Shown here piece after piece: positions 27,046 to 37,150 of a stretch of 64,000 bases of DNA. Numbering within the stretch: position 1 is the first letter of the stretch; every line of letters starts with the position of its first letter. The DNA comes from Elysia chlorotica (Eukaryota > Mollusca > Gastropoda > Plakobranchidae): assembly GCA_003991915.1 (NCBI GenBank), contig RQTK01001099.1, positions 35,646-99,645 on the forward strand, in the 5' to 3' direction. The translations under genes were made by a program, and so were the position numbers. The notes below the pieces were generated by a model that ran no database searches, was not told the origin of the DNA, and saw only the letters and a program-made list of their open reading frames with translations.

Positions 27046-30000
27046 TATTACGACTAACATTTTGTTCTATTATTTTTTTTTTATAATGGTAAAACATTGG
27101 CTTTTATTCCTCACATTTTTTCATGTGAAGATACAATCTGCACTGGTGTCAAATAACTTATGCTTGTGAGCTTCTTTATGGTTACCAAAGAATATGCCTA
27201 AGTGCTCGTTTAACTTCCAAATTTTTCTTCAACACTGACGTGAGGCTGAAGATTTGCATGCTCTCTGTATCTTGTAATTTCAGCTACGTGCTCTGGATGG
27301 GGGACATGAATTTCCGCCTGGATAATGTGTCTCGGGAGGACGCCATAGAACAGATTGAGGCCAAACAGTTCCATAATTTGCTAGAGCACGACCAGGTAAC
27401 CTCACACACACACACACACACAAAAGAGATTCAGGTGCTTTTTCGATCATGGTTATATAATTAAACATCTTTTTTTTTTTATAAACCCTGGGTCTGCAGG
27501 GCACATACGGGTATAGCGCTCTCTCCTGAGCACTACTTGGCACTCACATAAAGGGGGGCTCTCCGATCCCAGCTTAGCGGGATGCCCGCTGTTAATGGGT
27601 GACTTCAGGACGACTTTGAGATGTCATCTTGTCACAGTTACCACTCACTCACTCACTCATGCCCGTTATGCCTCCTGGCATTTAGGGCAGCGACGCAGGA
27701 TCTCCACTCCTATTCACTTAGGGCTCAATACTTCCACACTAAGAATATCAACCAATGAAATGATGCGACTATTCCGGTCTTGTCTGCTCCATCAGTCTCA
27801 TGAGCAGGCTTTGAAGTATGGTGAAGCAAACAGGTGGACCACGAAGTGTGAAGTCTGGTTTCTTGGTATGTTTGCTTATTACGAGATTACTGTTCGATTA
27901 TACTGAGCAGTGGAGGGTATCTGTGGGTATTGATACTGCTACATTGTTTGAACGATGAGTCTTTGAGCTATTTGATGATTTGAGAACACCGACCTTTGTC
28001 TATATCGGTTGAGATGAAGTGCTTAGGGAGAAGGAGAGAACTAACAAAATAGGTTGTACCTCTGCTCAGTTTTGGGTGAAGGAGAGATGGTAACAAGTGG
28101 CAGTTTGTGATCATGCATCAGACAAGAGAGTGAAAAATGACATCTACTCTCTCAAAGATTTGACCAATCAGCAGTAAGGGTTATGACAGCTTTTCTATCT
28201 GATATGACCACTAAGCGCAAGGTCGGATGTATGACATCTACACTCTCTGATTTGACCAATCAGCAGTAAGGGGTATGGCAGCTCCTCTGTCTGGTATGAC
28301 CAATAAGCGCAAGGTCGGGTGTATGACATCTACTCTTTCTGTCTCTGAAATGACCAATTGACTTCAGTATAGAGGGTATAGATCTACTTTCTCTGAGATA
28401 ACCAATCAGCATTATGGTGTATTGGACAATGAACTATAACTTGTTTATTGATCCCAGTGAACGTGTACATGTACTCACCTAATGCCCATATCCCAATAAA
28501 CTTCCAATTTCTTCTTTCTAACTAAAACAAACTTATGCGATGCCATAAAGCAGAAAAAAAACAACAAAAATAACCACTCATAATTGTACGCTAAAAGCAA
28601 GTTGAGTAGCTTTTTAAGTTTTTAGAAAATATGGGGTTTTCATTCTTTATATATCATATTGAACAAACTTCCCCTATGATGCCACACCTTCACTCGAACA
28701 CCCCACGAGGCATTGCAGACTTGATAGCCACACTCCAATATTTACACTCTGTCGTAGTCGCCAGCCCTACACTCTGGTAACACTTTCAAGCAAACACAAG
28801 CACTACTTGAATTAACCGACAAAAGATCATGTTCTTTTACCATAACGACGTTCTTGGATAAACAAATGCAACAGGAAGATGATTGATAGTAACCCCCATA
28901 TATAAAGCATTTTCACAACTACCAGCAGGATAAAATGATTGGCGATGCTGATGGCCTTTTTAAAAAAAATTTTTTTTTTTTTACATATCTTAATGCATAT
29001 TAGAAATGTGTCAAGACTGTCATTTTTCTTTCACTGTGATTTCAATAAATGATGGCTAATTCACATTTCCTTCTTTTCTTTATTTTTTTTTTCAACCAGT
29101 TGAAACTGGTCAAAATGGAAAAGCTTCTATTTGATGGGTTTCATGAACCACCCATAAATTTTCCTCCGACATACAAGTTTGATATCGGCTCAAACGAATA
29201 CGACACAAGGTAATTACCGTTAGAGGTGTGTCAGATATATGCAGCTAGCTAACATCTTTCTCTTTAGTATTTAGTTCATTGATCAGAAATCATTATCGCA
29301 GGTTTTGGGGAAAATCATACATTTAAATTGTTTTCTTCTACACGGATGTGTCTATCCACTGTGGGATGTAGCCCTCTGATTTTTTGCCTCCATTTCTCTT
29401 TATTATGTGTTTTTTTTTTTTTTTCCAGACAGGTCCTTTGTGTTGCACAAGGCTGTCTCACCATCTGCTTCTAGACCTCCTTGCAATTCTTGGTTCCTAA
29501 TCTGTGGATTTTTTTTGTTTTTTTGTTTGTTTTAGTCCATCCTTCTAGAAATATACCTGGCCAAAAATTTGACACACTTTGTCAATTTTGTTTGTTTCCT
29601 AATGTCTCAACACTTTTTTCTTAAAATATTTTCTCTCTGTTTGTTTTTGTATGACTCTAAATATGTTGGTAATTTTTTTTCGTCAGGAACAACGTTTGAC
29701 ATCTAAATGTCATATTGGTAAAATACATTGATTGACTCTTGTTTTTTAAGACAGTGGCATATGTTCATCTATAAATATTTTTCTTTTTCAACCAAAACAG
29801 CTCCATCCTGTCCTAATCCTGAACGAGACCTCTTCCTTTTTTTACTTATTTAAAAATTTCGTCTTTCCTCTGTAAAGAGCATGGGACAATCTTTCCTTAT
29901 CAATATTTATTCTGGTTCAAGTCAGTATCACTATATCGTGACTGGCCAAGTCTCGGGTATCCTGTTCTGGGGTCCTGTATAGGAACTTTCCTGAGATTTA

Positions 30001-33000
30001 GAGAAATTTAACGTAATAGAGAGAGCCTTGCTTTGCTTTGTTTCTCTTGTATGAAATCAAAGACTACTTAACACTATTGGTAGGTGCACACCTACGTAGA
30101 TAGTTTTACTGACAGATAATATTTCAGTATTGACTGCTCAAGCTAGTTTTTTTAGAAAGCATGATATGTATTATAACATGTATATATTTTACTATTATCA
30201 TTATAGATTGAGAGTAAAACAACTGTATTTGGTGGTAGATTTTTTTTCTGAGATCTAACTTTGAACCTTTTCTTTCCTTTCACAAAGTGAGAAGCAGAGA
30301 GTGCCGGCTTATACAGATAGAATCTTGTACTTATACCACGACACAGCCTATGGTGCATTGAAGCTGGACGTAGACTGCTTGAGCTACCGAAGCCACCCTA
30401 GCTACATGATAAGTGATCACAGGCCCGTGACTGCCACCATTGCCATCAGTGTGAGTTGGGGCTCTGTTACAACATTAACCCTTTGTGTGTGCCACCATTG
30501 CCATCAGTGTGAGTCAGGGTTTTGTTACAACATTAACCCTTTGTGTGTGCCACCATTGCCATCAGTGTGAGTCAGGGCTCTGTTACAACATTAACCCTTT
30601 GTGTGTAGCACTATTGCCATCAGTGTGAGTCAGGGCTCTGTTACAACATTAACCCTTTGTGTGTAGCCACCATTGCCATCAGTGTGAGTCAGGGCTCTGT
30701 TACAACATTAACCCTTTGTGTGTGCCACCATTGCCATCAGTGTGAGTCAGGGCTCTGTTACAACATTAACCCTTTGTGTGTGCCACCATTGCCATCAGTG
30801 TGAGTCAGGGCTCTGTTACAACATTAACCCTTTGTGTGTGCCACCATTGCCATCAGTGTGAGTCAGGGCTCTGTTACAACATTAACCCTTTGTGTGTACC
30901 ACCATTGCCATCAGTGTGAGTCAGGGCTCTGTTACAACATTAACCCTTTGTGTGTAGCACTATTGCCATCAGTGTGAGTCAGGGCTCTGTTACAACATTA
31001 ACCCTTTGTGTGTGCCATCAGTGTGAGTCAGGGCTCTGTTACAACATTAACCCTTTGTGTGTAGCACTATTGCCATCAGTGTGAGTCAGGGCTCTGTTAC
31101 AACATTAACCCTTTGTGTGTGCCACCATTGCCATCAGTGTGAGTCAGGGCTCTGTTACAACATTAACCCTTTGTGTGTGCCACCATTGCCATCAGTGTGA
31201 GTCAGGGCTCTGTTACAACATTAACCCTTTGTGTGTGCCACCATTGCCATCAGTGTGAGTCAGGGCTCTGTTACAACTTTAACCCTTTGAGTCAGGGCTC
31301 TGTTACAACTTTAACCCTTTGCGTGTCTGCCACCATTGGCTTCAGAGTGAGTTTCGTGTCTTAAAGAAACATGCATAGGAGCTAAAAATGATAATGTAAC
31401 TTCACTGTGTCCATTTTGTATGCTCTTAAAAAATTTTTTATTTTTAACATCTCCTTGATCATATAATTTTTTACCTATGAACACATACTAGGGCAGTGGA
31501 AAAGCCCAGAATCAAACAACTTCCTATTCAGAGATATCGAGCAAAACATGCTCAATTTATATGTCTGTGTGTGGAAGCTTTTAAATTTATACACAGAAAA
31601 CCCAACCAATAGAGACATTTAAGACATCGGTAACATCCATAAAACAATATAAACTAAATCTAAGATAAGATAAGGGAGAGTATACTTTCCATCTGTTGGG
31701 CCCTTTTTCCTAGTCCTTAAGTTTACACATTATTTTTGCTCTTCACAATTCATTTCATGCGTGTGGTGTTATCCTTATGCGCTTAGGTACCTGAAAAGCC
31801 TATACATGGACCAATCACGTTTGATATTCAAGTGGGTCGAAGAAGCAGAGAAATGGCACGCAAGTTCCGTTACAAGATTAGAAAAGACTTTGTAACACAA
31901 TAGCAGTGAAAAAAAATATTAACAAGGGTATCATTTCATCAATAAAAATATATAATACTCTAATATGATACCCTTGTTAATATTTTTTTTACTGCTATTG
32001 GAGTTGGAGTTGGCACAATGGTTAGGCGTTGGGTCACCTTTACAAAAGTGCTGGGTTCTATCTCTGGCAGGGACACATTTTTTATGAGCCCTTGGTGTCA
32101 ATCCAGCACGGTATTGGTAGCTGAGTTTCTTCAGTCACGGCAAAGCAAATTGTGTCGAGGAAAGTAATGGCAACTTTTACCTCACAAATGCCTTTTGTCT
32201 AGTGACCCTATAAAGAGCATGGGATCAACTTAACATTACTTACTGCTTTTGCACCAATAATTATGTAAGTGTTATGCTTGAGGGGCATTCATAGCAAGCA
32301 AAAGTTTGATATATCTCTAAGTTATTGAATTCTATTCCATGGATTCATATAACTTTTTAAAGTTTGAGGCCATTAGAGATACAAATTGGTTAAAGGTGAT
32401 TATTTGTTTGTTACAGTCAGATAGAAAAGCAAGCCATTTTCAGGATATGCCTGAAGATTCAGTCATACCCAAATAATTTTTGTACCGATTGAGCCTAAGA
32501 ATAATTGGGAATGACTGAATTTTCAGGATTTCATGGTTTGACTGTAACATACATAAATAAAACTTTAGACATAGAAATGCCATACTTTGCCGTATAGAAT
32601 CTTGCTGAGTAACTCAGTAGACATCAAACAAAAAGTTGAAGCTTCACACTTCGTTCAAGAAATAAACACCATCATTATCATTTTTCACAATTTTGTATTT
32701 TAGGATAACAAATGAGAATTTAATCTGCTGGGGAGAGGATTTTGTTTTTTGTAATAGACAGTTTGCAGTTATGAGTGTTATGATTTCTCTTGTTTTAAGT
32801 CTAACTTTGAACATTTTTGGTATTAAATTGTTTGCTTATCTGTAGACTGACTGACTGCCACCTCAAATACCAATCTTGTTTGCTTATCTCCAGGATGACT
32901 TTGCAGACTTTGACTGCTACCACAAGTATCAAACTGTTTGCTTATCTCAAGGATGACTTTGACTGCCTTTTCAAATACCAATCTGTTTGCTTATCTGTAG

Positions 33001-35970
33001 ACTGACTAACTGCCACCTCAATTACCAATCTGTTTGCTTATCTCCAGGCTGACTACCAATCTGTTTGCTTATCTCCAGGCTGACTACCAATCTGTTTGCT
33101 TATCTCTAGGCTGACTACCAAACTGTTTGCTTATCTCCAGGCTGACTTTGCACACTTTGACTGCTACCTCAACTGTTTACTTGTCTCCAGGCTAATTTTG
33201 GCTGCTACATGAGGTGCCAAACTCTTAGCTCATTTCCAGACTGACTTTGACTGTCACCTTAAGTACTAAAGTGCTTATCTCCCGGCTGACTTTGACTGCC
33301 ACGTCAATTACCAAATTGTTTGCTTATCTCCAGGCTGACTTTGACTGCCACGTCAAATACCAAATTATTTGCTTATCTCCACCAAATTGTTTGCTTATCT
33401 CCAGGCTGACTTTGACTGCCACCTCAATTACCAAACTGTTTGCTTATCTGTAGACTGACTGACTGCCATCTCAATTACCAAACTGTTTGCTTATCTCAAA
33501 GATGACTTTGACAGCCTCTTCAATTACCAAACTGTTAGCTCATTTCCAGGCTGACTTTGACTGCCACCTCAAATACCAATCTGTTTGCTTATCTCCAGGA
33601 TGACTTTCAAATACCAATCTGTTTGCTTATCTCCAGGTTGACTTTGCACATTTTGACTGCTACCTCAACTGTTTACTTTTCTCCAGGCTAATTTTGGCTG
33701 CTACATAAAGTACCAAACTGTCAGCTCATTTCCAGGCTGACTTTGACTGCCACCTCAATTACCAAACTGTTTGCTTATCCCCAGGATGACTTTGACTTCC
33801 ACGTCAATTACCAATCTGTTTGCTTATCTCTAAGATGACTTTGACTGCCACCTCAATCACCAAACTGTTTGCTTATCTGTAGACTGACTGACTGCCACCT
33901 CAATTACCAAACTGTTTGCTTATCTCTAAGCTGACTTTGACTGCCACCTCAAATATCAATCTGTTTGCTTATCTCCAGGCTGACTTTGACTGCCACCTCA
34001 AATACCAATCTGTTTGCTTATCTGTAGACTGACTGACTGCCACCTCAAATACCAATCTGTTTGCTTATCTGTAGGATGACTGACTGCCACCTCAAATATC
34101 AATCTGTTTGCTTATCTCTAGGATGACTTTGACTGCCACATCAAATACCAAACTGTTTGCTTATCTCTAAGCTGACTTTGACTGCCACCTCAAATATCAA
34201 TCTGTTTGCTTATCTGTAGACTGACTGACTGCCACCTCAAATATCAATCTGTTTGCTTATCTGTAGACTGACTTTGCACACTTTGACTGCTACCTCAACT
34301 GTTTACTTGTCTCCAGGCTAATTTTGGCTGCTACATGACTTTGACTGCCACCTCAATTACCAAACTGTTTGCTTATCTTTAGACTGACTTTGACTGCCAC
34401 CTCAATTATCAATCTGTTTGCTTATCTTTAGTTTGACTTTGACTGCCACCTCAATTACCAATCTTTTTGCTTATCTTTAGTTTGACTTTGACTGCCACCT
34501 CAATTATCAATCTGTTTGCTTATCTTTAGGCTGACTTTGACTGCCACCTCAATTACCAAACTGTTTGCTTATCTTTAGGCTGACTTTGACTGCCACCTCA
34601 ATTACCAATCTGTTTGCTTATCTCCAGGATGACTTTGACTGCCACCTCAATTACCAAACTGTTTGCTTATCTCTAGGCTGACTTTGACTGCCACCTCAAA
34701 TACCAAACTGTTTGCTTATCTCTAGGATGACTTTGACTGCCACCTCAAATACCAAACTGTTTGCTTATCTCTAGGCTGACTTTGACTGCCACCTCAAATA
34801 CCAAACTGTTTGCTTATCTTTAGGCTGACTTTGACTGCCACCTCAATTACCAAACTGTTTGCTTATCCCTAGGCTGACTTTGACTGCCACCTCCAAATCC
34901 AAACTGTTTGCTTATCCCTAGGCTGACTACAAAACTGTTTGCTTATCTCCAGGCTGACTACAAAACTGTTTGCTTATCCCCAGGCTGACTGCTTAACTAT
35001 TTGCTTAGCTCTAGACTGATTTTGCACACTTTGAATTTCGTCTGAAGTGCTAAACTGTTTGGTTGTTTCCAGGCTGACTTTGCACACTTTGACTGCTACC
35101 TCAAGTACCAGTGGGCCGCCCAGGCCAAGTACCTCACATCCGTCGACAGGATGGCCATAATTACCTTCACGGCATCCCAGATAGCTAAACTCGAAGATGA
35201 CACGTACGTTCTCTGCTACTTGACAAGGAATGGTTCGCTGTGCGGAATAAGTTCTGAATTTGAGGTGAGTGGGGGATCTATTTTTTTCTTTCCTTTTTTT
35301 CCTTTGTGTAGACTACAACAGTTTGTCACAGTCTTACAAACTAAAGTCGACTTGAAAGAAATAGGTTGGTTTTGGAATTAGATCTATAGCATATTTGAAG
35401 TTTAAGGATTTTATTTCTAAAAGATTAATATAAAAAAGCCCCCACCTTTATTGCATCAATATCAATTGATAATTATTCATCTTGTAGCAGTTCTTCTTAC
35501 GCAGATTCCACCGAATTTAAAAGGGGTCTGGGCTCACAGGACAAGCTTGTAAAACCTGACAGATGATTAGGGTTTATTCAATAACAAAGTGGCATATCTT
35601 GTTTTCTGGATCACAATTTTGGCAGAGGAATACAGTCAAGTTTCATTTTTTTTTATTAATAAAATGGCAGTCCAAACTGTTATGATGGAAAATATTTTTT
35701 TTAATGCTCTATCACTTCCTCACTTTTACACCTGATGCCTTAGGTCGCTATTTTCTTTCACTGGATTTTCAGTCTTCTTAACTATTTTTTTAAAATGTTA
35801 TTATTATTTTTTAAAAAAAACCTATATTATATTGTGGTGCCCTAAAGTTAAGAGTTTTTTTTTTCTGGTTTTTTTTTTTTTTTTTTTTATGTCTATAAAC
35901 ATTTAGATCTATACCAACACTATCAATTTTTTAATTCTTTTTACAGATAGTATCTGGCGGCACGCACTGA
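15747..35970 (+). CDS. Inositol polyphosphate 5-phosphatase, INPP5K/INPP5J-like, with C-terminal SKICH domain
   Basis: Exons: 15747-15805, 16269-16361, 17214-17318, 17685-17757, 18682-18798, 20310-20417, 26111-26178, 27284-27395, 29100-29209, 30288-30450, 31787-31891 (or to the stop at 31901-31903), 35073-35264, 35947-35970. The first ten total 1008 bases, exactly 336 codons, and every phase chains. Visible motifs are IHVVTWNVNGKAPPDD, YAIGLQEVSGESWETAF, YWGNKGA, VVNCHLAAHRDEV, VLWMGDMNFRLD, PPTYKFDIGSNEYDTSEKQR, VPAYTDRIL and MISDHRPVTATIAIS. These are the catalytic blocks of Mg-dependent enzymes that remove the 5-phosphate of phosphoinositides. The C-terminus (ADFAHFDCYLKYQWAAQAKY to CYLTRNGSLCGISSEFE) resembles the SKICH domain of INPP5K/INPP5J. 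Joining 31891 to 35073 keeps frame and gives 442 residues, but the expected W-D-W-I-G-L-Y strand is absent. Orthology to INPP5K rather than INPP5J is not settled. Confidence 0.9.
18850..19015 (+). mobile_element. SINE family A, body, just after a donor site
   Basis: Diverged copy reading ggcagcatgtacaattttca and actatatagtgctgacacta, with the family's 5' part at ggctaggacatgagtgcag. It starts about 50 bases after the 5-phosphatase donor at 18799. Confidence 0.75.
19230..19500 (-). mobile_element. LINE ORF2 C-terminal remnant
   Basis: The minus strand reads MWFGNITSHNSLAKMVLQDI then LGGRKCRQ and a shifted IRLDSPILTRLEEDRQ. The (T/R)-W-F-G-H-(V/I)-x-R-H-D-S-L block followed by a basic G-R-R-R stretch is a common ORF2 C-terminus. 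It is a decayed fragment in the 5-phosphatase intron between 18798 and 20310, antisense to the gene. Confidence 0.65.
20476..20526. repeat. (TC)n microsatellite
   Basis: Perfect TC run about 60 bases after the 5-phosphatase donor at 20418. Overlapping long Ser/Leu or Arg/Glu frames are shadows of it. Confidence 0.97.
20843..22245. mobile_element. Non-autonomous DNA transposon with terminal inverted repeats (pogo/Tigger- or Tc1-like)
   Basis: The left end reads cagtggaacacatttaaacc and the right end, read inward on the other strand, caatggaacacacttaaacc, both continuing into cgaaa. Each end is flanked by TA, the duplication made by Tc1/mariner/pogo elements. Both subterminal regions are rich in ttcggttta motifs. 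The 1.4 kb interior has no transposase frame but holds (TC)n runs at 21289 and 21506 and a direct duplication at about 21710-21910. It lies in the 5-phosphatase intron between 20417 and 26111. Confidence 0.8.
21710..21910. repeat. Two-copy direct repeat of about 105 bp
   Basis: The segment starting agtgatgcaacaatgtttgc near 21712 recurs near 21817 with substitutions, each copy ending in a tgatcagygtgta motif. It is internal to the TIR element. Confidence 0.75.
22295..22440 (+). mobile_element. SINE family A, diverged body
   Basis: Recognised by gacttgcagggacagaaatc, atggtatccctgctttgtct, ctcataaaattttcagacat and ttagtgttggggcatgtcca. Head and tail are lost. It lies between the TIR element and the L1-like element in the same intron. 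Confidence 0.7.
23096..24007 (+). pseudogene. L1-like ORF1 (coiled coil, RRM and C-terminal domain), frameshifted
   Basis: The start reads MPKAKRRKITKF. The coiled coil is spread over other frames (CVELEILDRIKKLEIQVGV; ERLLKELELVQGKLQELMIE; EVNILKEERSILVDEIESL), each ending in a stop. The third part is open from 23342 to 24007 and contains YSRKNNLRVFEIRDD, DVAHRVGRYMPNADRAIIVR, FTRHASAQQILLKRRALKGS and GITIAEDLTAMNAQRLKKLK. This is the RRM and C-terminal domain of L1-type ORF1 proteins, which bind element RNA. It is a retrotransposon relic, not a host gene. Confidence 0.85.
23988..24164 (+). pseudogene. L1-like ORF2 reverse-transcriptase start, cut by the gap
   Basis: The frame from 23991 reads FNKPNNKSPGTDGYTAEFYK, then FFWKDLGHFLVKSINYGFSK and REGLITCIPK. 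This is the conserved N-terminal RT region (N-K-S-P-G-x-D-G) of L1-type ORF2. It overlaps the end of ORF1 in another frame. The endonuclease domain that should lie between ORF1 and RT is missing, so the copy carries an internal deletion. Confidence 0.85.
24165..24806. other. Assembly gap (642 N)
   Basis: Run of 642 unknown bases inside the L1-like element. The rest of the RT domain would be expected here. Its true length is unknown. Confidence 1.
26212..26246. repeat. (TG)n(TA)n microsatellite
   Basis: Compound dinucleotide run about 35 bases after the 5-phosphatase donor at 26179. Confidence 0.9.
26863..27050. repeat. Two adjacent (TTA)n tracts
   Basis: Two TTA runs separated by a short ctctgcgctcacaagtca spacer, the second about 230 bases upstream of the 5-phosphatase acceptor at 27283. 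Poly-Tyr, poly-Ile and poly-Leu frames here are repeat shadows. Confidence 0.97.
27401..27421. repeat. (CA)n microsatellite at a donor
   Basis: CA run beginning about 6 bases after the 5-phosphatase donor GT at 27396. Confidence 0.9.
28120..28400. repeat. Imperfect tandem repeat, unit about 93 bp, three copies
   Basis: Units start tatgacatctact, contain ttgaccaatcagcagtaagg and gaccaataagcgcaaggtcg, and restart at about 28136, 28228 and 28322. They are in the 5-phosphatase intron between 27395 and 29100 but not next to a splice site. Confidence 0.75.
29920..29985 (+). mobile_element. Short SINE family A fragment
   Basis: Only the block agtcagtatcactatatcgt followed by gactggccaagtctcgggta is recognisable as the SINE body 5' part. 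Intronic. Confidence 0.45.
30431..31365 (+). repeat. 58-bp minisatellite made of a 5' splice junction (array 1)
   Basis: About 16 units, mostly 58 bp, start inside 5-phosphatase exon 10 (end 30450). Each carries the last 19 or so exon bases (tgccaccattgccatcagt), the donor gtgagt, and an intron part ending in aacattaaccctttgtgtg. Copies are nearly identical, with short units near 31013 and 31290 and a more diverged last unit. Donor-like gtgagt therefore recurs about every 58 bases for 0.9 kb. Confidence 0.97.
31787..31903 (+). CDS. 5-phosphatase exon 11 with in-frame stop inside a hairpin
   Basis: After the acceptor ending at 31786, the frame reads VPEKPIHGPITFDIQVGRRS and REMARKFRYKIRKDFVTQ, then TAG at 31901-31903. 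In human relatives this region continues into S-S-W-D-W-I-G-L-Y. Here the coding sequence runs into the left arm of an inverted-repeat insertion that begins at 31898 and supplies the stop. Either a weak donor (gtaaca at 31892) removes it, leaving phase 0 as exon 12 needs, or the protein ends here at 374 residues without SKICH. Confidence 0.7.
   Translation, partial: VPEKPIHGPITFDIQVGRRSREMARKFRYKIRKDFVTQ
31898..32000. mobile_element. Hairpin (long inverted repeat), MITE-like
   Basis: The left arm starts caatagcagtgaaaaaaaat and runs about 37 bases to gggtatcat. The right arm is its reverse complement, ending actgctattg at 32000, with one base of difference. About 30 AT-rich bases form the loop. 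It begins at the end of the 5-phosphatase exon 11 frame. Confidence 0.9.
32001..32225 (+). mobile_element. Second SINE-like element with tRNA-like head
   Basis: Immediately after the hairpin, the sequence reads ggcacaatggttaggcgttg, then gtgctgggttctatctctgg, spaced like RNA polymerase III A and B boxes. A unique body follows, ending near tgaccctataaagagcatgg. No second copy was seen in the window, so family membership is inferred from the head alone. Confidence 0.45.
32445..32545. repeat. Inverted repeat of about 32 bp arms
   Basis: The left arm cctgaagattcagtcatacc is matched on the other strand by the right arm ending gaatgactgaattttcagg, with a few mismatches. It lies in the 5-phosphatase intron after exon 11. 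Confidence 0.7.
32817..35072 (+). repeat. About 49-bp minisatellite made of a 3' splice junction (array 2)
   Basis: Roughly 40-45 units. The unit is a pyrimidine-rich tract tgtttgcttatctccag, then gctgactttgactgccacct and caaataccaaac. The exon at 35073 itself begins gctgactttgcacactttga then ctgctacctcaagtaccag, so each unit copies the acceptor AG and 30-40 exon bases. A few units (near 33140, 33640, 34270) keep the longer gcacactttgactgctacct form of the real exon. The array runs up to the true acceptor. Confidence 0.96.
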
Positions 35971-36387
35971 TGCAACTGCATTAAGAAGACAGATATTGAG
36001 ATATGAGGTTCATCAAGAGACTTGTGACATTGAATCATAAATGAACTTCATATGAATAATCATGAATGAGTTTTGTAAGCTCTGCCCACGCAAATCTTTA
36101 AAACTCACGATACTGGGTGATGTCACATAATAGTTTTTAACAACGATCCACTTGTCCAGATGTGTTGAGAAGATGAAACTTTTATCATCCTTTTTCACCT
36201 TTTCATTATTTTGTCAAGGCCTATTAATCAACAGTGGGTATTTCTGAGATTTTGGGGTGGAAGAGTCATTGTTATATTAGAGAATACATGTACTGACATG
36301 CACAATAAGGCCTGGATTTGACCTGAGACTTGATCTTAAGACAAAGCCAGCCGAGCTCTATACCAGCATATATTATAAAAGCCTGTA

Positions 36388-36915
36388 GAAGAGATATCCA
36401 ACCTCTTATACATTCTGGTTCACTAATCCTTCATAGCTAAGTGTGTCTATGTGGAAGAGACATCCACCATATTAAACATTCTGTTTCACTAATCCTTCAT
36501 AGTTAAGTGTGTCTATATGGAAGAGACATCCAACCTCTTATACATTCTGGTTCACTAATCCTTCATAGTTAAGTGTGTCTATATGGAAGAGACATCCAAC
36601 CTCTTATACATTCTGGTTCACTAACCCTTCATAGTTAAGTGTGTCTATGTGGAAGAGACATCCACCATATTATACATTCTGTTTCACTAATCCTTCATAG
36701 TTAAGTGTGTCTATGTGGAAGAGACATCCAACCTCTTATACATTCTGGTTCACTAACCCTTCATAGTTAAGTGTGTCTATATGGAAGAGACATCCAAACT
36801 CTTATACATTCTGGTTCAATAACCCTTCATAGTTAAGTGCGTCTTTATGGAAGGGATATCCAGCCTCTAATACCTGTTGGTTCACTAGTTTTTCATAGTA
36901 AACTGTGTCTATAGC
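36388..36915. repeat. 66-bp minisatellite in the 5-phosphatase 3' region
   Basis: About eight units starting gaagagacatccaacctctt at 36388, 36454, 36520 and so on at 66-base spacing, each with ttcactaatccttcatagtt and aagtgtgtctata. It is downstream of the stop codon at 35970 and not at a splice site. Confidence 0.95.
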
Positions 36916-37150
36916 AGAGAAAATATTAAATCAAGAAAGCTGAGATAATTTGGCCATCTGGAAGGACATGATTCCCTATGCAGAGTTCTACTGGAGGATA
37001 GAGCAGCGGGGATGACAGGCAGAGGAACACCAAGATGAAACTGGATGGAAGACTGGACAGGCGGGAGGCTTTCAGAATGTACAGCAAAAGGCCCAGTACA
37101 GGGACGAGTGGCATGTCATTTTATGTAGACCTCTTCAGAGATCGCACCAG
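36915..37150 (+). mobile_element. LINE ORF2 C-terminal remnant
   Basis: The plus frame reads ENIKSRKLR, stop, FGHLEGHDSLCRVLLEDRAA then GMTGRGTPR, stop, NWMEDWTGGRLSECTAKGPV, and ends SSEIAPDHDDS. This is an ORF2 tail with internal stops. Confidence 0.75.

Noticed and set aside
26774-27169. Poly-Tyr, poly-Ile and poly-Leu frames
   Set aside because: They are shadows of the (TTA)n tracts.
30431-35072. CRISPR-like array
   Set aside because: Units are contiguous tandem repeats with no unique spacers, in a eukaryotic intron, derived from splice junctions.
36388-36915. 66-bp array as another splice-junction minisatellite
   Set aside because: It lies downstream of the stop codon with no splice site at either edge, so it was kept as an ordinary minisatellite.
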